Assembly: GCA_947685225.1 (NCBI GenBank)
Contig: CANTUV010000039.1
Location: 38,060,001-38,124,000 of the forward strand
Origin: Garcia nutans
Taxonomy: Eukaryota; Streptophyta; Magnoliopsida; Malpighiales; Euphorbiaceae
Direction of reading: 5' to 3'
Length of the DNA: 64,000 nt
The notes below the pieces were generated by a model. It ran no database searches. It was not told the DNA's origin and saw nothing but the letters and a program-made list of their open reading frames with translations. The translations under genes and the position numbers were made by a program. This document shows, in pieces, positions 1 through 10,346 of the stretch (position 1 is the first letter of the stretch; the number at the start of each line of letters is the position of its first letter).

Positions 1-632
1 ATGATAATGGTTGCCTTTATTGGGAATATGATTTATGATTGGTAAACTATGATTTGTCGTAATGTTATAAGCATATATATATAGTTTATGAGGTTGGTAG
101 AAATTTATGTGGAATGCATTGGAAAAAGGGAAAACAGGTTAAGAGAATGATAAAACATGATGCTAAAAATATGAGGTATGTTTATTTTGCAATGTATATT
201 TTGTTTTTAATATTTATTTGTATTACTAAGCTTTTGGGCTTAGCGTGGTTATATTAATCGCGCAGGTAAAAGGTGATGGATTTGGAGTTAAACCATTATG
301 TCTTGAAAAGGGCAAGTGTAGCTCGAGACCAACTAGAAGATGGTGCATGCATGTATAAGTTAATATATATATTGCATTTTTTTTTATAAGAATGTATTCA
401 TATGTATCAATAAATCTTTGGAAGAGACAATGTAACTATTATATATATATGTGTTATTATCAAAAGGATAGTGATCTTGTAAATCATTTTATATAATAAA
501 ATGTACTATTGTTTTAGAAGTTAAGTAAAGATTTTTAATTGTAATAACTAGTGGCATCCTTATACTCTATATACTTACTTTGCGTATACAAAGTATATGT
601 ATGGTACTTATATAGAGTATCGGGGTGTTACA
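1..632 (+). mobile_element. Right part of a Tekay-type chromovirus LTR
   Basis: The segment ends in GGTGTTACA at 632, the same end as the complete plus-strand LTR at 20849-23734. It also carries that LTR's landmark, a GCGCGAT/ATCGCGC-type hairpin followed by CAGGT (here 243-263, with two substitutions that still allow G-U pairing). Its left end lies before the window. It interrupts the pol reading frame of TAT element A, whose sequence resumes at 633. The expected right target-site duplication is CAAAC at 633-637. Whether it is a solo LTR or one end of a full element cannot be seen. Confidence 0.8.
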
Positions 633-2411
633 CAAACCTAGTCCTGTATCACATCCCGAACCTAAGTCTTGTACTGAGTCAAATCTTAAGTCAAACACCG
701 AGTCAGAGTCCAGTTCTGAGTCTTCCTTAGTTTCAGGAATAGAAAACCCTGATGTCAAATGTAATGTAACTGTGGAGGATGACTCCGACATTATTAATGA
801 AATTGTCCAAGTTCTTGGTTACCCTGTGTCTTTTGCTTTCCAAGTGTTATCTAGCAAAAATGAAATAAATGAAATAAAAGAAATAAATGAAAAGATAATA
901 ATTGGCAAAGAAAATGAATATACATACATTGCATATGATTGTGTGAATAAGGAACAGGTTGTTGAGTGCATCAGAAGATATGTCGACTGTTTCATGTGGA
1001 AGATAAGTGATGTCACGGGAATAGACCCAGCAATAGCCGTTCATAAGATTCCGCTATACCCCGATGCAAAGCCGGTTAAGCAGAAGTTGAGAAGAATGAA
1101 GACAGAATGGTCTTTGAAAATTAAAGATGAGATTGCTAAGCAACTGGATAATAAGTTCATAGAACCAATTGCCTACCCGTCTTGGTTAGCAAACATTGTG
1201 CCAGTCCCGAAGAAAGACGGAAAGGTCAGAATGTGTGTTGACTATAGAGATTTGAATAAGGCTTGTCCCAAGGATGATTTCCCGCTACCACACATCGATT
1301 TGCTAATAGATAGGATGGCTGGGCATATGATGGTTTCCATGACTGACCTTGCGGTTGGGTACAATCAGATCATGGTGCATCCACCGGACAAAGAAAAGAT
1401 GGCTTTCATTATAGAATGGGGCACTTTCTGCTACAGGGTTATGCCTTTTGGATTGATAAATGCAGGGGCTACCTACCAAAGAATGGCGACAACAGTCTTT
1501 CATGACATGATTCATAAAGAGGTAGAAGTGTATGTTGACGATATGATTGTCAAGTCAAAATCTCCAGAAGAGCACGTTGAAGCACTTGAGAAGTTCTTCC
1601 TTAGACTTCACAAGTACAATTTGAAGCTTAATCCTGCAAAGTGCCTGTTTGGAGCAACTTCAGGCTTATTTTTAGGATATTTGGTCAGCAAGAAAGGAAT
1701 AGAAATTGATCTAGCGAAATCAAAGGCTATTCTGGAAATGCCTCCACCAAGAACAGAAAAGGAGATTCGAGGTTTGCTAGGTAGATTACAGTATATCAGT
1801 CGATTCATATCGCAGTTAGCAGAAACTTGTGGTCCTATCTTTAAGCTACTAAGGAAAGGTGCTTCACAAGAATGGAATGAAGACTGCCAGAAGGCCTTTG
1901 ACAAGATCAAAGAATACTTGTTAAGTCCGCCAATTCTGCAACCTCCCAGAATGGGAAAACCTCTGCTCTTGTATTTGTCTGTAACAGATGAAGCCATGGG
2001 TGCAATGCTGGCTCAAGAGGCCGAAGGTACAAAGGTAGAAAATGCAATTTACTACCTCAGCAAAAGGATGCTGGACTATGAGCTGAAGTATAACAAGATT
2101 GAGAAGTTGTGTTTAGCGTTGTATTGGGCTTGCACAAAGTTACAACACTACTTGTCTTCTTACACTACTTATGTCATCGCAGAACAGAGTCCCTTGAAAT
2201 TCCTTATGGAGAGGCCTATTTTGGACAGCAAAATGGCAAAGTGGGTGTTGACATTGGCAGCCTTTGACTTAAAATTCACTCAAAGGAAAGCTGTGAAAGG
2301 TGGGGCAATAGTTGACCAGTTAGCAGAATTACCTGTAAAAGACGAGATGCGAGAAATGAATTTCCCTGACGAAGACCTCTTGAATGTGGAAAGAAGTGTT
2401 TGGGAGATTAT
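633..2411 (+). pseudogene. TAT pol, part 1: reverse transcriptase and first RNase H
   Basis: One open frame runs from the LTR junction, so the apparent GTG start at 625 is an artefact of that insertion and the true frame began further left. The first ~130 residues are an acidic, serine-rich spacer. The reverse transcriptase follows, with a VDYRDLNKACPKDDFPLPHID block, a MPFGLINAGATYQ block and the catalytic YVDD near 1531-1542. The connection domain ends in LLGRLQYISRFI. A Ty3-type RNase H follows, with YYLSKRMLDYE and KLCLALYWA blocks around 2050-2130. The frame then slips by one base near 2400-2411, where the second RNase H continues in another frame. Apart from that slip the sequence is well preserved. 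Confidence 0.85.
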
Positions 2412-4115
2412 TTTGATGGGGCATCCAATTATCATGGAAATGGAATTGGGATTGTGTTCAAAACTCCTTGTGGAGAATACATTCCCTTTGCAGTTAAACT
2501 TGACTTTAGCTGCACAAACAATGAAGCAGAATATGAAGCTTGCATAAATGGGCTTGAAGCCGCTCTGGAATTGAGGATTAAGAACCTAAAGGTCTACGGT
2601 GATTCTATTTTAATAGTATCACAAGCTTTAAGGAAATGGAAGATAAGAGAAGAGCATTTGGTTCCTTACCTACAACGCCTTGATCATTTGGCACAACAAT
2701 TCGATGATCTGTCCTTCGAATATCTCCCAAGAGCAAAGAATCAGTTTGCTGATGCCCTGGCTACTTTAGCTTCCATGATCAACATCAAGGAGGGGAAAGC
2801 CATTCGTCCATTGAAAGTTCAACTTCAGAAGCAACCTGCCCACGTAATGCATTTGGCCGATGGTAAACCATGGTTTTGGGATATTAAGAGTTATCTCAAG
2901 GATGGAAGTTATCTGGAGGGATCGTCAAGGGTTGATCAGAGAGCAATAAGGCAGCTGGCCACGGGTTACATTCTTAATGGAGATATCCTCTACAAAAGAA
3001 GTTGGAATGGAATGCACCTAAGGTGTGTGAATGAAGCAGAGGCTAAGCGGATAATGGAAATGGTACATGGTGGCGAATCAGGACCGCATATGTATGGGAT
3101 TGCCTTGGCTCGAAAAATAGCCAATCTAGGATATTATTGGTCCACCATGAATACAGACAGTGTGGCATTTGTGCAAGAATGCCATCAGTGCCAGATATTT
3201 GCTAAGCTGCAGAAGCAACCTCCCGTTGCTCTGAATCCAATCACTTCTCCATGGCCCTTCGCTACTTGGGGAATAGATATAATTGGCAAAATAAATCCAA
3301 AAGCCTCGAATGGACATCAGTTTATCTTGGTAGCAGTGGACTACTTCACAAAGTGGGTTGAAGCAGCTTCCTATGCAGAATTAAATGCCAAAAAGGCAGC
3401 ACAGTTTGTCCGAACCAACATCCTTTGTCGGTACGGGACACCATTTGAGATTATCACTGATAATGGAACTCATTTCCAAGTAGAATTTGCTAAACTCTTG
3501 AAGGATAAGAAGATCCAGCACCATAAGTCCTCTCCTTATAGACCTCAAACAAATGGAGCTGTAGAAGCAGCAAATAAGTCTATAAAGGTGATCATACAAA
3601 AAATGATCAAGGAACATAGGGGTTGGCATAAGAAGTTACCACTAGCCTTGTGGGGATATAGAACGTCAATTAGAACTCCTACTGGGGCAACCCCATATTC
3701 ACTGGTGTATGGAATGGAAGCAGTACTCCCCATTGATCTGGAAGTTCAATCGGCGAGGATAATTCAAGAAAGTCAGATAAATGAAGCTGAATGGATTAGC
3801 AATTATCATCATCAGTTGTTGGGTTTGGATGAAAAAAGACTTCAAGCTCTACATCAGATTCAAGGGTATCAGAGGCGAATGGCCAGACATTTCAATAAAA
3901 AGGTCAAAGATCGAAAGTTGGAAGAAGGTTGTTTGGTTCTGAAAGAGATCAGAACACCTGTTACAGATCCTCGTGGGAAGTTTCATCCTCATTGGGCTGG
4001 ACTCTACATTATAAAGAAAATACTTTTCGGCGGAGCCGTCATCTTGTCTGATTTGGATGGTCTGGAGTTCACAAACCCATGCAATCTGGATCAATTAAAG
4101 AAGTATTATGTATAA
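2400..4115 (+). pseudogene. TAT pol, part 2: second (archaeal-type) RNase H and integrase
   Basis: The frame opens on YFDGASN, the first catalytic-aspartate block of the second RNase H that marks TAT elements. It continues through CTNNEAEYEACINGL and SLSFEYLPR-like blocks to ADALATLAS near 2760. The integrase follows. It has an HHCC zinc module (histidines in MVHGGESGPHMYG, cysteines in ECHQCQ near 3180) and a catalytic core with the first Asp in WGIDIIG, the second in ITDNGTHF and the Glu in GAVEAANKS, so the DDE triad is intact. The C-terminal GPF/Y-like region ends at a stop at 4113-4115. There are no internal stops over 571 codons. The domain is disabled mainly by its frameshifted join to the upstream part and by the LTR inserted at 632. 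Confidence 0.85.
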
Positions 4116-4559
4116 TCATACATTGTAAGGAACTACATTAGACCTGATTCTCGCAAACTAATTCGAGATATGTAGGCAGCTCTCCTTGAGCACGGTCTAA
4201 ATTTTAATAAAAATCATTGGTTCATGTTTCTTTTGCCAACATAAAAAAATATAAAATAATAATAATAATAATAAATAAAATAAAATAAATAAAAAAAATC
4301 CCGCTAAGTTGAAAACCCGCAAAGGGCGGCTTAGGCAAGAATGGGTAAGAGCTCGCTAAGTTGAAAATCCGAAAGGACGGCTTAGGCAAAAATTAGAGCA
4401 AGTAAATAAAGTAGATAATGCTTGGAAAGCAAATGAAAAAATCATCATTCATTACAAAAAGAGTCATCCTTAGAGTCAAACCATAATTCCCAAACATCCA
4501 AGGAACCAAAAAGGTACAAAAAAAGAAGAAGAAGCAGACAATAGAGTCAACCCTAGGAT
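4116..4559. other. Post-pol untranslated stretch of element A
   Basis: It holds the twin hairpin described separately, an AATAAT/AATAAA-rich low-complexity tract near 4255-4295, and otherwise no coding sequence I can support. Confidence 0.5.
4304..4385 (+). repeat. Twin hairpin just downstream of TAT integrase
   Basis: Two successive copies share CTAAGTTGAAAA on the left arm and CGGCTTAGGC on the right arm. The outer stem is CTAAG/CTTAG in both (4304-4334 and 4356-4385). The inner stem is CCC/GGG in the first copy and TCC/GGA in the second, a compensated difference. A similar GCTAAGTTGAAAACCCG phrase is, from my recollection, common after pol in TAT elements. Function unknown. Confidence 0.6.
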
Positions 4560-5458
4560 CTAAATCCTACGTCTCCTACATGGGGTAGAGTCTTCGGTAT
4601 CTTCCTTAGGTCCGAAACTCTCTGCAACATCTGTCCTCCCCTCGTTAAGAGGAACCACATCCTCTCCCTCCAACTCCTGCAGCAATGCAAGCCTCCTTGG
4701 CTTTTCAATTGGCCAAACTTCGGCTATAAACCAAGCTCTGTACTCTGGAGTAGGCTCGACAAGGGAAGGTTCTGTAAAAGTTCTGATCATCTGATGGTTC
4801 CTAACCCAAGTTTGAAGAGCAGCTTGAGTAACTCCGGGCATAATAGGGGCAGCAACAGTAAGCCCAATAGGAAGAGGAACCCTCTGATCAATCCCCATCT
4901 GCCTAATCATGGGCAAATCTTTAAATCTCCAAAGCCAGGGTCACGGTTGAAAAGAAGCCCAGCTAACAGGCATAAAAAAAAAGCTCGCATCCTATGCTTC
5001 ATTTGAATCTCATCTTCAAAATTAGCAGTCAGGAATGCATCAATCAAAGGAAGCAGCATCGCCTTATTCCCATCCGCAATCATAGCTTGAGCTTGAGGCC
5101 TTGTAAAGTTGAAAAGCCTCTGAAAAGACCCCACATAGCCAACTCAAACCTCATGCCTTACAAGAGGGGCATTTGGGTCACATCCAATAATTGAGCAGAA
5201 TTCCTCAAAAAGAGGACACATCTCGTCCATCCGGGCACCAAATCTGAAGCCGTGAGCTTGGTGTTCCCGAAATCTGATACAAGCATGCAAGAAATCCCAA
5301 TCTACAGCTACGCCTCTAAGAGTAGCAACAACTTTCAATCCATATCTTCCCATGTTGATCCTTTCAACCTTTTGAAGACTCTTGGTCCAGTTGTGCATGC
5401 AATGGTTATAAAGAAGCAAATAAATACCTTTATGAAAATAAAAGGGGCCATCATGCAT
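4560..5458 (-). pseudogene. Antisense ORF of TAT element A (DUF7745-like, tentative)
   Basis: Read on the minus strand, three adjoining frames give one protein-like product of about 300 residues: 5458-5144, then 5134-4907 after a stop, then 4916-4560 after a one-base slip. Recognisable blocks are FYFHKGIYLLLYNHCMHNW, RFGARMDEMCPLFEEFCSII followed by GCDP, and RPQAQAMIADGNKAMLLPLI. It lies opposite to pol, between integrase and 3' LTR, where TAT elements such as Grande and Retand are known to carry an antisense gene of unknown function. The resemblance to the plant DUF7745 family is from memory and tentative. The blocks are clean despite two breaks, so the copy is recently dead. No start codon context or promoter is evident to me. 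Confidence 0.6.
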
Positions 5459-5633
5459 ACATATGTACTGTTTGTGCTAAACAAAAATGCAGGTACAGAA
5501 AAGTCAGAATACAATCAGAGAAAAATCAGAAGTGTTGCAAGCAATCCAGAAATGCCAAAAGGCGGGTCTTTTACCCCTTGCTCAAAATTCGCTCTTCAGA
5601 AGGCCACTGGATCCCATAAATCATTTTTATGGT

Positions 5634-5650
5634 CCCCAGTGGGGGGCAAT
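5634..5650 (+). promoter_or_regulatory. Polypurine tract of element A
   Basis: CCCCAGTGGGGGGCAAT ends directly at the TG of the 3' LTR (5651). A G-rich tract at this point is the expected plus-strand primer for reverse transcription. Confidence 0.6.
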
Positions 5651-6914
5651 TGTGAATACTCGAATTTTGAGGCTCGGAAAGCCAATTTTTTCATACTGCA
5701 AAAGACCAAGCTAGACCGGACGACCACAACAAAGTTCACCGAAAGTATGTCTTCATGGTACTTGAAATGTCCGGAGCGATGCAAGGATCACGGATATGGT
5801 ATCGGAATAATTTTTGGAGGTCCGTAGCTCCCGAAAAATCAGTTTGAACGAAAATTGTGCATGCCTTTTTTGGGCTCGAGAACCGATGGCAGCTGTCCGA
5901 CCGCCATCCGTTTCCCTTCCTGTTTTTTCAGCGAGTCACGCGGTTCGACCGCTCAACCAGCGGTCCGACCGCCGCCGTTACCGTTTTCCCAATTTTTCGG
6001 CTGACAACGCCGGTTCGACCGCTGACCATGGCAGTCCGATTTTTGTCTTTAAAAGGCTGCTAAATTCTCAGAAAAAGGGTTCGACTTTTCCGGGTGGGCC
6101 TCGTGCTGACGAAATCTCTATTCACACACTTAAGAACTCTTATTGGACTTTTCTTTGCATAAATTAACCCTGTGCTGTAGGAATCAAGAATTATAATCCA
6201 AGGTCTAAGAAAATGAGATCTGGAACTTCGAAGTGGGAGAATCCTAAACAAGGTAGTATCCTAATTTGTCATTTATCAATCCAAGCATGTCATAAACATT
6301 GCATTTTCTTCTCAATTTCTTTTCGGTCAAAGACCTAATCCTTTTAGGTCTAAGACCTAATTAACTAATCAATCAACATTTCAGCATGAAGCCACGAATC
6401 AATTAATCTTTTTGGCACGGAACCTAAATTGCATTCTTTTGATACTAAGTATCCAAATTTCATCAAAATTGGCACTAAGTGCTCGAAATCTCACAATTTT
6501 GGCAAAAAAGCCCGACAATGCACGAAGCATACACACACATGCATAATGCATAATTGCCTTTAAATAGGCTTTTCCGAACTACATGGGCTTTGATCTCTCA
6601 TAAAAATGAGAGTATGTAGGCATATTTGGGATTCAACCCAAATAGCAAGTCCATAATTTACTAACAATCTGCTTGTCTTCTTCTCTTCGCCTATTTTGGA
6701 TTTATTTCTTTTGGCAAGTTAATCAAATACATGACATAGTCCCCGAATCCTCCTTGGGTTCGTAGATTAGAAACCTTTACATTGGATGCATTAATTGGAG
6801 TCAAACAAGGGTTTTCTTAGTTTTTCCCTTTGAACAGAAAAAAATTGAGTGGCGACTCATAACAACAAGTGAACGTTCATCCGAATCCTTTTCGGGTGGA
6901 TACCGAGGTTCACA
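5651..6914 (+). mobile_element. 3' LTR of TAT element A
   Basis: It starts TGTGAATACTCGAATTTTGAGG and ends CGAGGTTCACA, as does the solo LTR at 51036-52626. It carries GC-rich GGTTCGACCGC/GCGGTCCGACC palindromic words (5935-6035), then a TATA-like TTTAAAAG (6049-6056). Short inverted words with constant centres follow (TTTTAGGTCTAAGACCTAA, GATACTAAGTATC, GGCACTAAGTGC at 6335-6490). Near the right end are the block CTTTTCCGAACTACATGGGC and a GAGTGGCGACTC motif. Confidence 0.85.
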
Positions 6915-7625
6915 GGACCCGATTCGAGTTCTGGACTCAAGGATAATTTTAGGTTTTGGACCTAAGTGTTATTTGGATTCTGGACCCAAACTAAGTTCTG
7001 GACTTAGAATAGATTCTAGGCTCTGGACCTAAGAAAAATTTGGGTTCTGGACCTGAGCTAAGTTCTAGACTTAGAAGAGAGTTTAGGTTCTGGACCTAAG
7101 GAGAATTTGGGTTCTGGACCCTAGCTAAGTTCTAGACTTAGAAGAGAGTTTAGGTTCTGGACCTAAGGGGAATTTGGGTTCTGGACCCGAGAGCTAAGTT
7201 CTGGACTTAGAAGAGATTTTAAATTCTAGACCTAAGAAAAATTTGGGTTCTGGACCCGAGCTAATTTCTGGACTTAGAAGAGATTTTAGGTTCTGGACCT
7301 AAGGATAATTTGGGTTCTGGACCCGATCTAAGCTCTGGACTTAGAAGAGATTCTAGGTTCTGGACCTAAGAAAAATTTGGGTTCTGAACCCGAGCTAAGT
7401 TCTGGACTTAGAAGAGATTTTAGGTTCTGGACCTAGAAGAGATTTTAGGTTATGGACCTAAGGATAATTTAGGTTCTGGACCCGAGCTAAGTTCAGGTCT
7501 TATAAGAGATTCTAGGTTCTGGACCTAAGGATAATTTGGGTTCTGGACCTGAGCTAAGTTCTAGACTTAGAAGAGATTCTAGGTTCTGGACCTAAGGATA
7601 ATTTGGGTTCTAGACCAGAGCTAAG
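6915..7625 (-). repeat. Stem-loop array with constant TTCTGGA centre (element B 3' region)
   Basis: The unit of about 65 bp is three mini-palindromes in series: CTAAG-TTCTGGA-CTTAG, TAGG-TTCTGGA-CCTA and TGGG-TTCTGGA-CCCG. The centre is constant and the arms change together. On the element's sense strand the loop reads TCCAGAA. The same array occurs at 56857-57900 and 63187-63600, each time directly before a TAT 3' LTR. Tandem repeats in this hypervariable 3' untranslated position are known for Ogre-type elements. The paired-arm design is what I see here. Confidence 0.85.
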
Positions 7626-8005
7626 AAAAAATAATATTTTTTCTTGTTTCAACAAGTTTGGCTAATTTTTATACACATGTCTTCTTCTTGCCCCCTTCAT
7701 ATAAAAATATTTATATACACGCAAGTATTTGAATGATTAAATTGAACGATTGAATTTACTATTTATTTTACTGTGTAGTCACTGTTCGTACAATATTTAC
7801 TATTTATACTATTCATCAATAGTAATTTACTATTCATAAATAGAAAATTTTATTATTTATCAATAGTAAAATTCACTTTTTGAATTTTATTTTTTCCTTG
7901 CCTTTCCTTTATATAAACGAACGAATTCCTTCATTTCATTCATATCAAATTAGTTGATTTCGTTCCTTATTAGCCATAATTCTCTCAAATATAGTTTTGA
8001 AAAAA
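7626..8005 (+). promoter_or_regulatory. Promoter-like region of the antisense gene in element B
   Basis: Repeated TTTACTATT...AATAGTAA inverted words (7770-7875) precede a TATA box, TATATAAA at 7910-7917, about 90 bp upstream of the first ATG at 8006. The same arrangement with related sequence recurs at 63601-64000 in another element, up to the AAACGAACGA after the TATA position. Conservation in two copies supports a promoter for the opposite-strand gene. Confidence 0.55.
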
Positions 8006-10346
8006 ATGCATGCTTCAAGATCAGGAACTTATTCTAATTCAGAGTTATTAGAGTTTATTCGGCATCATGAAGATGGAAATATAGATCTACTACCCAGGAT
8101 GCCGCTTTATCGTAGTTCAAACCAAAAGAGCACAGTAACTTTTTCTTATTTTCTTTTCTTTTTTTTGTTCGTCTTCCTGTTATTTATTTATTTCTTATTT
8201 ATTTTGTTTTATTTTTGTTTTTTTGTTTGTCTTTATTTTTTTATTTATATTTTTATATTATTAATTTTTAGAAAAAATTAATTAATTTAAGCAGATAGAA
8301 TAATATGTACTTACCTGGTATTAACTTACCTGGCTCCGTGTTAGCGTGATCGTTGCGTTGTTCAGGCCGGAGGGTGTATCTACAAAGCTCGACAATGGTA
8401 CGATGTAGTACCTTCTCGGGTAAGGCAGATTATCCGAGATTACGGCTTTGAGAACTTCATCTTACAATTACCATCCGAGGAGTATCTGATAGACCGAAGC
8501 ATAGTCCAGGCACTTGCAGAACGATGGTTGGACACAACTCATACTTTTCACTTGCCCATTGGAGAGATGACAATTGGTCTGGTCGACTTTGCTGCTATAA
8601 CCGGCATTCGGTATGATGGTGTTCCGGTTCCTCTGACCAATGATATTTTGACATTTGAAGAAATTTACCAATTAATTGGTATGGAACCATCATATAAAGG
8701 GCCTTTTAAGATAAAAATAGAGCCAATTCGTAGTTATTGGATGAACTACGAAGGACGAGTTCACAGAGACACGACCCAACAGTATGCTCGAGGATTTTTG
8801 TTATATTTGCTTGGGTCGACCATCTTAGGCAGCACTGAATTCACCATCTATTTTTCAGTTTTGAGGGCCCTTTCTTATTTTAGAACAGTACCACTTTATG
8901 GTTGGGGTGAAGCTGGTCTCGCCTGTATTTACCATGGTCTTGACAAAATTTGCCAAAATAAAAAGTCTTTCATCGGCTTTATGGCGGTTGTTGAGGTACT
9001 CTTCTTCCACCAATGTCAATTCCATTCCTTTCTTGTAGGAATTTGATTTTTATTGTTGTTGTAGGCATGGGCATACGAATATAACCTCGTGAGGGTGTCT
9101 GATATTTCTCAAGAGAGAATCGGGTATCCGAGATTAAATTTCTGATTGTCTGATTGCGTGGACATTCCCGACTCTCACCATGTGCATACCCAACGTTTCG
9201 TGTTGAGCCGCTTAACCTGGGACCAGATAAAATAACATTAGTATACTTTAAAATTTATAAAAGTTTACTTACCTCATGTTATTTTGTAGGTTAATTTGGC
9301 CTGGTGGAATCCAGAAGAACGGACAAATTGGACTCCCTTCATGAATACTGCATTGTCTTTCCAACATACTCGCCGAGTCATCGCTGGCCCAATGTCTAGT
9401 GGTTGATTTCTTGAAGAGAGAGTTTATGAGTGGTTTCTCGGTCCAGAGCAGCGGAGGATTCCTATGCCTTGCCTGGAATATACTTTAAATATTTCATCGA
9501 TGCCGGAGGATGCATGGTGGTCGGCTCGGCACAGTTATGGTGTTGAAGCATTTCTCTACTTGCCGAGTGCATCTTATGTCCATTTTATTCAAGTAAGGCT
9601 CTTGAACTTTAATGTATCTCCTGTTGGTGTACGGGAAATTTTCGAAGAAAATGAGGGTAGAGATGAAGAGGATCATCATGAAGAGGCAAGAGAATTCGTT
9701 CCACATCTCGGGGCTAGCACTTCTCAGGTAAAACTTTTTCCATTCTTCTTTTACAATCACTTATTTCTTATCTTATTTTGATTCATTAATGATTGTTGCA
9801 GTCTGTTGGCTCATTTGATCATGAGGCTGGACCTCCTTTTATTGCTCCTTCGTTTGCTCATTCTAGCCCACCATATATGCCATCTCATCCGCATGGCATT
9901 GATATGAATTACCTGGTAAGTTTCCCTGATAATTTTAATTTATGCTATATGTATGCATGATTATGTATGCTCTTACCTTTTTCCTTTCTGGCTCACAGCG
10001 GATGCTTGAAGAACAAAATAAGAAACTTCAAGAAGAATTGGCTGCAAGTCATCAGCAGGCTTCTCATTTTGAAAATTTATATCATCAATAAGAATAAAAT
10101 TTTCGAGACTTCCGATTTCAGGGGATGAGGGATCTTGGCGTTTCTTCATCAAGAGACCCCCAGACTGATGACCATGAGATCCTTTCATCTACTTCAGATG
10201 GGGACTGTGACAGATTGGAACTCCAAGGTAATAGGGATTTTGGTGCTCCTGCTTCGGGTGAACTCGGGATGAGTAATTTGCCTCCTCCTTCAACAGGCGA
10301 TGATTTCTTTAGGGCTTTATTTGATGACCTACCACCACCTTCTTAG
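8006..10346 (+). pseudogene. Plant mobile domain (PMD) gene carried antisense in element B
   Basis: Exons can be placed from frame and splice signals: 8006-8134, 8366-8995, 9065-about 9221, 9290-9727, 9802-9915, 9999-about 10091, and probably 10119-10346. Exon 2 holds the PMD signature: ALAERWLDTTHTFHLPIGEM, then DFAAITGIRYDGVPV, with FILQLPSEEYLIDR before it. Exon 3 opens AWAYEY, a usual block of the domain. Exon 6 is a short coiled coil (MLEEQNKKLQEELAAS). Introns are short with GT-AG ends. Breaks are a TGA at 9143-9145, a donor reading AT after exon 3 and a TGA near 9403. PMD proteins (MAIN/MAIL1 family) act in plant nuclei in transposon silencing and genome stability, and the domain is often found inside transposons. 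Retained splicing on the antisense strand implies transcription from its own promoter. Confidence 0.8.

Larger units (their letters stand above)
633..6914 (+). mobile_element. TAT-lineage Ty3/gypsy retrotransposon A, right-hand part
   Basis: From left to right it holds the end of the protease/spacer region, reverse transcriptase, RNase H, a second RNase H, integrase, a twin hairpin, an antisense ORF, a purine-rich tract and a 3' LTR. Two RNase H domains and an ORF on the opposite strand between integrase and 3' LTR are known traits of the TAT lineage (Ogre, Retand, Grande relatives). Gag and the 5' LTR lie left of the window. The left edge is cut by another LTR at 632. The right edge abuts the stem-loop array of element B at 6915, so A inserted into B. 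The expected right target-site duplication is GGACC at 6915-6919. Confidence 0.85.

Noticed and set aside
567..791. Minus-strand ORF opposite the start of TAT pol
   Set aside because: Shadow of the serine/glutamate-rich pol spacer and the LTR end. No conserved block.
6915..7625. CRISPR-like or satellite array
   Set aside because: Units are mini-palindromes in a known retrotransposon 3' position, with no spacers, in plant DNA.
7997..8281. Single ORF extending past exon 1 of the PMD gene
   Set aside because: The Phe-rich tail after 8134 is T-rich intron sequence. The GT at 8135 and AG at 8365 give an in-frame join to the PMD core.
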